In this document: one piece after another, positions 57,323-64,000 of the stretch
Position numbering within the stretch: the stretch's first letter is position 1
Layout: every line of letters starts with the position of its first letter
NCBI RefSeq assembly: GCF_040939455.1
Contig: NC_134106.1
Span: 86,311,001-86,375,000 of the forward strand
DNA length: 64,000 nt
Source: Microcebus murinus
Lineage: Eukaryota > Chordata > Mammalia > Primates > Cheirogaleidae
Reading direction: 5' to 3'
Translations under genes and position numbers: made by a program
The notes under the pieces: generated by a model
What the model was told of the DNA's origin: nothing
What the model saw: the letters and a program-made list of their open reading frames with translations, nothing else
Databases searched by the model: none

Positions 57323-58319
57323 TCAAAATAGATTAATAGAATCTATAAATCTATAGCTTAATAGATTCACCACTTTTCACACTGGGGGGAAAGGAAACAG
57401 AGGTCACCTTGGATGGGCAGAGCCAACGCTCCCATGGACTTGGGAGCTGCCCGGGGCCTCGGGAGGCCTTTGAGGGTCACCGACAACACCAACAGCTCAT
57501 CCCCTGGCTTCCTTCCCGGGGATCCAAGTCTGTGGCTGACTTGGTGCCGGCTTGGGGAGGGGTGTGACTCTCGAGCGATACGTCAAGTCAAGCCTCTGTC
57601 GCGTCTAGAGTTTCTGTTAGATCATGAGGGCTTTCAGGGGCTGCGCATCTCCTGTGGTCCCAGGGAACGGACCCCGCGATCTACTCCACCAACGCGCCAA
57701 TGTGCCCACCCCGCCACCTGCTTGGTGCCTCCTCCTCCTGCTCCTGAGTTTGAACACCACACTTTGCCCCTTCCATCCCGGGACCCCTGTCCTGCCGAGG
57801 CCAAAGAGCCCCTGGTAACCCCAGTGCCAGGCAGTGGCGTGGCAGCCTGCAGCGACCCATCACCTGCCGCTGGACACCCACACTCTCCTCCCTGCAAGTA
57901 AAGTGTCTTATGCGTCCTCGTGGGGGAGCACATTGGAGGACGTGAGCTGGTTTCGTAGGCTCCGTCCGCCCGTCATTCCTAGTTCTCCATCCCTCTGCTT
58001 TCTTCCCTCCACCTGCACGCCTGGCTTCTCGGCTCCAAATGGGCTACCCGCCACCCACTCACATAATGCAAACGGAAAGCCACCTCGACTCCGGAACTGG
58101 TGCGCCCATTCTGGAAGCTTCCTGTCTCAAATTAAACTATTCCATCTGTGGTTTACTCCCATGTGGACTCATTGGATTTGTGTGGCTGAAACATGGTTAA
58201 CATTTCTAGGTCTTTGGATAGTGAGGGCTTCTTCCAGACTCCAGACCTCTCCTCCAGAAGCAGCTCTGATCTGTTTCTGACTCCAAACCTCAGTCGGCTG
58301 CTGACATTCCTTGGTGCTC
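57323..58319. other. unique intergenic stretch
   Basis: Open frames at 57413-57901 (+, 162 codons) and 57834-58280 (+, 148 codons) overlap in different frames and show no domain. No repeat is recognised. Confidence 0.4.
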
Positions 58320-58970
58320 CTTTAATTTGTTTTTATTGTAGTAAAATACACCTAACATGGAATTAACTGTTTAAATCATTTCTCAGGGTACAGGTCCGTG
58401 GCGTTCAGTATTTTCATATTGCTGTACAAGCATCATTGCCATCCATCTCCAGAACTCTTTCATCTTCCCAAACTGAACCTCTGTCCCCATTAATCACTGA
58501 TTCCCACTCCCCCCACCTCTAGCCTCTGGCAACCACTATACTGCTTTCTATGAATTCGATTACTCCGGGTACCTCATATTAGTGGACTCCTAAAGCATCT
58601 GTCCTCTTGTAACCGGCCGATTTCACTCAGCATGATGTCATCAAGGTTCATACATGTGGCAGCATGTGTCAGAGGTTCCTCTCTTTGAAATGCCAAATAA
58701 CATTCCAGGCATGAACATACCACATTTTGCTTATCCATTCCTCCCTCCGGTTCACTTGGGCTGCTTCCACCTTTTGGCTACCATGAATAAAGCTGCTGAG
58801 CACGGGTGCAAAAATATCTCTCTGAGGCCCTGCACTCAATTCTTCTGGGTATGTACCCAGAAGTGGGACCGTGGATCATATGGCGATTCTATATTTAAGT
58901 TTCTGAGGCGCTGCCATCCTGTTTCCGCAGCAGCTGCGCCATCCTCCATCTCGCCAGCAGTGCACGCCGC
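58320..58970 (-). mobile_element. old L1 3' UTR, minus orientation
   Basis: 'tttttattgtagtaaaatac', 'tctccagaactctttcatct', 'catgatgtcatcaaggttca', 'gaataaagctgctgagcacg' and 'gggtatgtacccagaagtgg' follow the reverse-complement L1M 3' UTR. Confidence 0.88.
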
Positions 58971-59539
58971 GACATTGCCTTTACCTAGTCTCATGGGCTC
59001 CCCCTCCCCTTTCTCATTTTCCTCGGCGAAACAGTTTTCAATTTCTGCAATCTTCTCTCCTTTCCTGCCTACCATCCCCACCCCCATCCCCTTGTCCAGT
59101 AGACAATTCAGCCTCACAGTGAGAGACCTGCCAACATGAGTGGTCTCCAGCGATGTTACGTTTTACCTTTTTTGCACTGATCTTAATGCTTTTTATTTCC
59201 CTTCCCTCTCAGATATCCTAGAACCATCACAGGCCAGTTGCAAAGCTGATCCTTGGAGCTTTAATAGTTAGGCTCCTGGCACAGCTTGGCTCCCCAAGCA
59301 GCTTCGCCTGTGGCTTCTGCCATTGCCAGTCATGGACCCTCCTTCCCCGGCTTCTGGAGGTGAACCGACAGCTCCAGGATCCCACGTAGAAAACGACCTA
59401 TCTAGGTACAGTGGGGCCTTATTTCCCCAGGACTCCAACTTCAGGTCCATGTCAACCAAACGTGTCTGGGATGTGGAGGCTCAAAAACTCCTGAGAAAAC
59501 ATTTACAGAAGATTCTGTGAAAAGGGTGGTGAAGATTTC
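58971..59539. other. unique intergenic stretch
   Basis: Starts pyrimidine-rich. No gene or repeat is recognised. Confidence 0.45.
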
Positions 59540-60000
59540 AAGACTGAGAATTAAGACTTATTTTTAACTCATTAATGTGAATTAAGATGGAGACCAGGCC
59601 TGAAGACCCCTGAGCAGAGAATACCAACCAGTCAGGCCCATAAATAAGCAAAACTTAACTTGAGCTATTTCCTTCCAATGCCTATATTAAAGAGAAACAG
59701 AACTTAGCTCAGCCAATTAGAGATAGCCAACTGTTAGTTGCATAACAAGGGATTTTCCAGTGGGATGGACCACACCAGGTGACTGTGTAATTGTGACTAC
59801 CCGGATGTCAGCTTTGCTTTCCTCCTGTGTCCGCTCTAGAAAAGCTTCCCCTTGGGTTCTTCCGTGGAAGCTCCCAGGCCACTTCTGGTTTGGAGCTACC
59901 CAATTCATGAATCATTGTTTGCTCAAAAAAAAAAAACAAAACAACAAAAAAAAAAACACTCTTTAAAAATTGCCTGGCACCTCAGTTTACATTTTTAACA
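59540..60000 (+). mobile_element. ERV LTR-like block
   Basis: 'ccgctctagaaaagcttccc', 'tccgtggaagctcccaggcc', 'ttctggtttggagctaccca' and 'tcattgtttgctc' resemble the R/U5 end of a primate class-I ERV LTR. The expected polyadenylation signal region has expanded into an A-rich (A12CAAAACAAC A11) run. A terminal CA may fall at 59999-60000. The left end and any flanking duplication are unclear. Confidence 0.5.
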
Positions 60001-61044
60001 AAGTGAAAAAGGCCCTTGCAAGACCACTGGCACTGATTGCATTTACTGACAGTACCTGTGAATCTCTTGGGACAATAAGAGGCTGCTGCTTTAGGCGAGG
60101 GATGTCACTGGTGTGAAAAGCCAGATGAGCCGACTTCCTAGTCCTTCAGGTTCCAGGAGGATTCTGCAACAGGAGTTAGACCGAGACCCAGGTGACACTG
60201 GCGGTGACATTGCCTTGGTTGTAGGATTGTAGAGTGTGGCCTCTCCTCTGCACCTCTGCAGAGGTGGGGGTGGTGGAGTGCCCCAGCCTGTCGGGTCGTG
60301 CCAACGAGGGTCGGGATTAGGATGAGCTGAGGCTTGTGAAGCCGCCAGGAACGACAGGAGAGGGGCTCCTCGTCCTGAGCATGGGAGGAGAGAGGCGCAG
60401 GGCCGGCCACCTGCCAGCAGAAGGCACAGCATGACCGCCAACAGGCTCCACTCATAGTGTGTTTGCTTTCTCCACCAAGGGGCGGTCTTCGAAAGATTGG
60501 GGGCCACTGTCCAGAGGAAATTAAAGCATAAGGTGGAGGAGAAGAGAGCTGCGGGGAATTTGCCACCGCGGGCCTTGACGAACTGCAGCCCGGCATTCTG
60601 GGAGAGGCCTGACGCTGAGCTGGTGAGCCCCCGGGCAATAGCGGCGCAGTGAGCGGTTCTCACGGGGTTTGTCGAATGACAGGCACCCACCTCCTGCCAG
60701 CTGGGTGAGACATCCAAGGGAATAAGAGAATCCACAAGGCTGAGGTGAAAACGTGTCCTGCATTTTAACAAGGGGAGAAGGGGGATTCAGGGAATGTCCA
60801 GGTGTTTCCTACCAGACAGGCGTTGTCTCTCTCCTCAGAGCTGTGGTAGCAGCTCCCAGGCCGAGACGGTCGTCTGGGAGCGTCTGAGACGCAGAGAACA
60901 TAGGCTCAACTCGGGGGGATCTGGGAGTTTGCAGCCGGAGAGGACCTGGCTGCGCCCTGCCACCCTGCTGGGTAGCGAAGGAGGCCACGCTGCTCTCTCT
61001 GGGCTCCGCCTCTCCACAGTGGGGACGCGTCAGCCACCAGTTAG
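60001..61044. other. unique GC-moderate stretch
   Basis: A 226-codon open frame on the minus strand (60091-60771) and a 166-codon overlapping one have no recognisable domain. No repeat is identified. Confidence 0.4.
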
Positions 61045-61530
61045 TCAGTGTTCTGTATTGTGGTAAAATACGCATGACGTAAAATATACCATCTAAATCA
61101 TTTTTAAGTGCACAGTTCAGCAGCGTTAAGTGCATTCACACTGTTGTGTGACCATCACTACAATCCGTCTCCAGAACTTTTCATTTTCCCAAACGAAAAC
61201 TCTGTCCCTGTTAAACAACACCCCCTCTCCCCTCCCCCAGCCTTTGTCAACCCCCATTCTACTTTCTGTCTGTATGAGTCTGATTACTCTGGGTACCCCA
61301 TATGTTTGTCCTTTGGTGACTGGTTTATTTCACTTGGCATAGCGTCCTCAAGATTCATCCATGTTGTAGATAGCAGGTGTCAGAATATCCTTCCTTTTCA
61401 TGGCCGAATAATATTCCAGTGCGTGGATATACCACTTTATTCATCCTTTCATCTATCAATGGACATTTGGGCTGTTTCTAGTTTTTGGCTGCTGTGACTT
61501 GTGCTGCTATGAACACGGGTGTGCAGATAT
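61045..61530 (-). mobile_element. old L1 3' UTR, minus orientation
   Basis: 'gtattgtggtaaaatacgca', 'ctccagaacttttcattttc', 'tcaagattcatccatgttgt' and 'atatcactttattcatcc'-like text cover the same part of the L1 3' UTR as 58320-58970, so this is a separate insertion of a related L1. Confidence 0.88.
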
Positions 61531-61619
61531 CTGTCTACAACTGATCATTTCAAGGGTACTCTGTCACTCCTGCCATTGAGAGAGTTTCTGGAACTCTTGG
61601 ATGCAGGGACCTAATGTTT

Positions 61620-61795
61620 CTTGATGACCACGTGCTAAATGCCATGTGAAGCCCTTCTATATACGTCATCTCACTTAGTTCTCCGGAAAACCCTAGGAGG
61701 TAGGATGTCTCATTGCCTTTTACAGATGAGGCTCAGTTTGGAAACTTGCCGAAGGCCCCCTGGTGAACAGTGGCAGAACCCTCAAGGCGACTGAG
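61620..61795 (-). mobile_element. MIR SINE fragment
   Basis: 'atatacgtcatctcacttag', 'aaaaccctaggaggtaggat' and 'ttttacagatgaggctcagt' are the reverse-complement MIR order. Confidence 0.75.
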
Positions 61796-61852
61796 CTGGG
61801 CTGAGCTGAGGCAGTTGTAGGCATCTCAGACTTTCATGCCCATTAAGTGAGT

Positions 61853-62212
61853 CTCCTGGGACCTTGTTAAAGTGCAGGCTCTGTCTCAGCAGGTCTCAGG
61901 CCTGAGACTCTGCATTTCATAAGGCTCCTGGGACCTTGTTAAAGTGCAGGCCCTGTCTCAGCAGGTCTCGAGCCTGAGACTCTGCATTTCATAAGGCTCC
62001 TGGGACCTTGTTAAAGTGCAGGCTCTGTCTCAGCAGGTCTCAGGCCTGAGACTCTGCATTTCATAAGGCTCCTGGGACCTTGTTAAAGTGCAGGCCCTGT
62101 CTCAGCAGGTCTCGAGCCTGAGACTCTGCATTTCATAAGGCTCCTGGGACCTTGTTAAAGTGCAGGCTCTGTCTCAGCAGGTCTCAGGCCTGAGACTCTG
62201 CATTTCATAAAG
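61853..62212 (+). repeat. 72-bp tandem array, five copies, alternating A/B variants
   Basis: Five exact-length 72-bp units start at 61853, 61925, 61997, 62069 and 62141. Units 1, 3 and 5 (A) read GGCTCTGTCTC and GTCTCAGGCCTG. Units 2 and 4 (B) read GGCCCTGTCTC and GTCTCGAGCCTG. The copies are otherwise essentially identical, so the true period is a 144-bp AB dimer in the order ABABA. The unit contains 'gcctgagactctgcatttc', which resembles MER5, so a DNA-transposon fragment was probably the seed. Confidence 0.97.
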
Positions 62213-63474
62213 CTCCCACCGAGCCGTGCTGGCAGGGATGACGCTGGGATCGGCAAGATCCTGCCGCTGCTGCCCTTGGAACCACCTTCCCTGTTTGCTC
62301 AGACTGCAGTCCTGCTGGGTGCAGTCACAGCTTTGCCAGTCAACAGAGACACCCGGGAAAGGGGTCTTTGTGTGCTGGGGATGATGCCTTCCCAAGCCCA
62401 CATCACCTTCACCTGCAACTGCCAAGGCCACCTGAAGGGGCTCATCCTTGTCTCTGCAAACCAGCCCTTCACAAGTGGTGATGCTGGGCTCCTTGGGCCT
62501 AGAGCACAGCGATTTGCATCAGATAAAGGATGAATTAGCATTTTCTTGGTTGAAAGATTTTTACAAAGTCTTTTGAAATCACCTGCATTTTTGGGTAATA
62601 AGCTGAGACAGAGGGCTCCCTGAAGACAAGGTGAGTGAACTGACAAACAGAAATTGTCCCTGGGCCAGAAGGAGCCCCCGTTCCCTCTGGGGACTTGGAG
62701 ATGCTTGGGGGCCTGGATGGGGGACACACTCCTCTGTGGGGAGGAATAAGGGAGGAGACAAGAAGCTAAAGGTGTTTCGGAAAAATTCCTCCTCAGGGAA
62801 ACCAGAGGAATAGGGAATAAATATCTCTACCCCCAAAACATGTCAAGGATCAAGACTTTAAAATCCTTCTTTAGGGCACAATAGTGCAATTAGGAAACAA
62901 TTTTAATACTACTGCAAAGAATTAAATTGAAGTAATAGGCTTAGGGGTATAGATTAAAGGATTAAAAAGACGAATTAGAACTCTGTCACGAAAAGGAGAG
63001 AATTATTGTAACGGATTCTCAACTTAAGGTCCAAAAACGAGTACCATAAGAGACCCAAACATGGTACAAAGGTAGTTAAATAAGTCATCTAGGCATAAAT
63101 GTTTTCAGGTCGGGAGCCAGGAGTCAGTGCAGACTTTAGTAAAATAAAAAATAAACATAATTCTTGTGGTTAAAAAAATAGAAAGGGATATATCTGTGCC
63201 ACGTTCCAAGAGGATGTTATAATGGAAGGGAGCCAGAGCTAGGTCCCAAATGAAAGATGAAAGTGACAGCTGGATTGGCGACCCCCCCCCCCCACACACA
63301 CGCAGGGGCAGGTCTGTGAACGCCAAAGGGCCTTCAGGTGAGGAGTGGGAGGAAACGCAGGTGACGTCGGGGTGCAGTGGAGGGAAAGCAAAGGGGACAG
63401 GTGAGGTACCAAGGTGAACAAGAGCTTCAGCAAGAGGAGAGCCGAGGAAAGACACGTGGGAACACTTAGGAGGG
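62213..63474. other. unique intergenic stretch
   Basis: C12 followed by (CA)n at 63282-63302. Otherwise no gene or repeat is recognised; open frames of up to 142 codons have no known domain. Confidence 0.4.
63282..63302 (+). repeat. C12 homopolymer with (CA)n
   Basis: Twelve C followed by ACACACACAC. Confidence 0.9.
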
Positions 63475-63513
63475 TTTATTTCCTCCCTTCTAGTTGGGAT
63501 GGGAGGAAATAAA
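63475..63513. repeat. perfect 13-bp inverted repeat (hairpin)
   Basis: TTTATTTCCTCCC at 63475-63487 is the exact reverse complement of GGGAGGAAATAAA at 63501-63513, separated by 13 bases. No U-run follows. Function is unknown. Confidence 0.85.
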
Positions 63514-63575
63514 AAGCGTAAGAAAAATGTTTGAGATAAAAGTTTGGTTTTCTGTTGAGAATGGCAGAGGGTGGG

Positions 63576-63704
63576 ATATTAATATATACGTATAATATAT
63601 TAATATTAATATGTATTAATATGTATAATAATATATTAATAATTAATATTAATGTGTATAATATATTAATATTATATATTAATATATTAATACATCTGTA
63701 TTAA
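63576..63704. repeat. AT-only microsatellite (TAATAT-like)
   Basis: About 130 bp of almost pure A/T made of TTAATAT, ATATTAAT and TATAATA units with many self-complementary stretches. Confidence 0.95.
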
Positions 63705-64000
63705 AAACCCTTGAGCTGTGCCCCCTGGTTCAGAATGCTCAGTTTTCACAGGCTTGTCCACCTAATGAACATGGAACCATGTGCAAATGGGGTTTTCTAA
63801 CTTATAAATGTTGATGCCAACAGCCAGCCTACGGGTGCTTGTGAGGAAGGACCTATTTTTAGCATTTATTTACTAAATCTTTTTTCAAAGAAATTCATAA
63901 TTTGCATACATTCGGATAATCTGATAAAATTCTTAGATTGTAATGTCAAACACCTGTGACCTACTTGGAACTTACTAGCATGTGTAACATTGCACTACAT
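63705..64000. other. unique intergenic stretch to window end
   Basis: AT-rich; nothing recognised. Confidence 0.45.

Noticed and set aside
60091..60771. 226-codon open frame on the minus strand
   Set aside because: No known domain. A second overlapping frame is also open, and no splice or promoter context is visible.
61853..62212. 72-bp direct repeats as a CRISPR-like array
   Set aside because: The copies are head to tail with no spacers, in a primate genome, and seeded by MER5-like sequence.

Overview
The window looks like non-coding DNA of a strepsirrhine primate, most likely a lemur. No intact protein-coding gene could be recognised on either strand. The main evidence is the Alu family at about 5.5, 15.0 and 54.9 kb. 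These Alus carry the strepsirrhine-type middle and right arm (an inserted 'ggccaattaatttctttcta' stretch, 'cagagtgctaggattacagg', and 'gagcaa' where anthropoid Alus have 'caggtg'). A 191-bp hAT MITE with an intact 8-bp target duplication also fits a lineage that kept DNA transposons moving after anthropoids had largely lost them. MIR, L2, L3/CR1, MaLR, MER5 and MER8-type fossils are the usual mammalian background. Family names were assigned by reading, not by a RepeatMasker run.

Layout. 0-5.1 kb: MIR and L2 fossils plus a MER5 copy. 5.2-10.2 kb: simple repeats, an internally deleted Alu, a MaLR LTR, an old L1-related block and an L1 tail. 10.2-13.1 kb: unique, partly GC-rich sequence with a G-quadruplex candidate. 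13.1-18.8 kb: L1 3' end, MER8-like piece, full-length Alu, Alu monomer, and a MaLR LTR carrying a 34-bp duplication. 19.6-20.0 kb: a clean 402-bp solo LTR with a 4-bp duplication. 20.0-22.3 kb: unique sequence with an E-box palindrome. 22.3-28.6 kb: a nested retroelement stack made of a plus-strand L1 invaded by a Y1 RNA retrocopy and a tiny L1 tail, then a minus-strand L1 invaded by an Alu monomer, an MLT2-type LTR and an AluJ-like element.

28.6-38.4 kb: mostly unique, with a 5'-truncated L1 with duplications (31.2 kb), a MER33-like hAT fossil (35.0 kb) and the hAT MITE (35.4 kb). 38.4-48.7 kb: L2, L1 3' end and a long repeat-poor stretch. 48.7-55.9 kb: MIR, L3/CR1, MIR, L2 (one copy interrupted by a hAT element, another in minus orientation with a short A-tailed insert), an Alu and an L1-related fragment. 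57-64 kb: a second MER33-like copy, two L1 3' ends, an ERV LTR-like block, a five-copy 72-bp tandem array with alternating variants, a perfect hairpin and an AT-rich microsatellite.

Nothing here works together as a pathway. The information lies in the layered transposition history and in a few unexplained sequence structures. The strongest items are the Y1 RNA retrocopy, the hAT MITE, the ABABA 72-bp array and the solo LTR.
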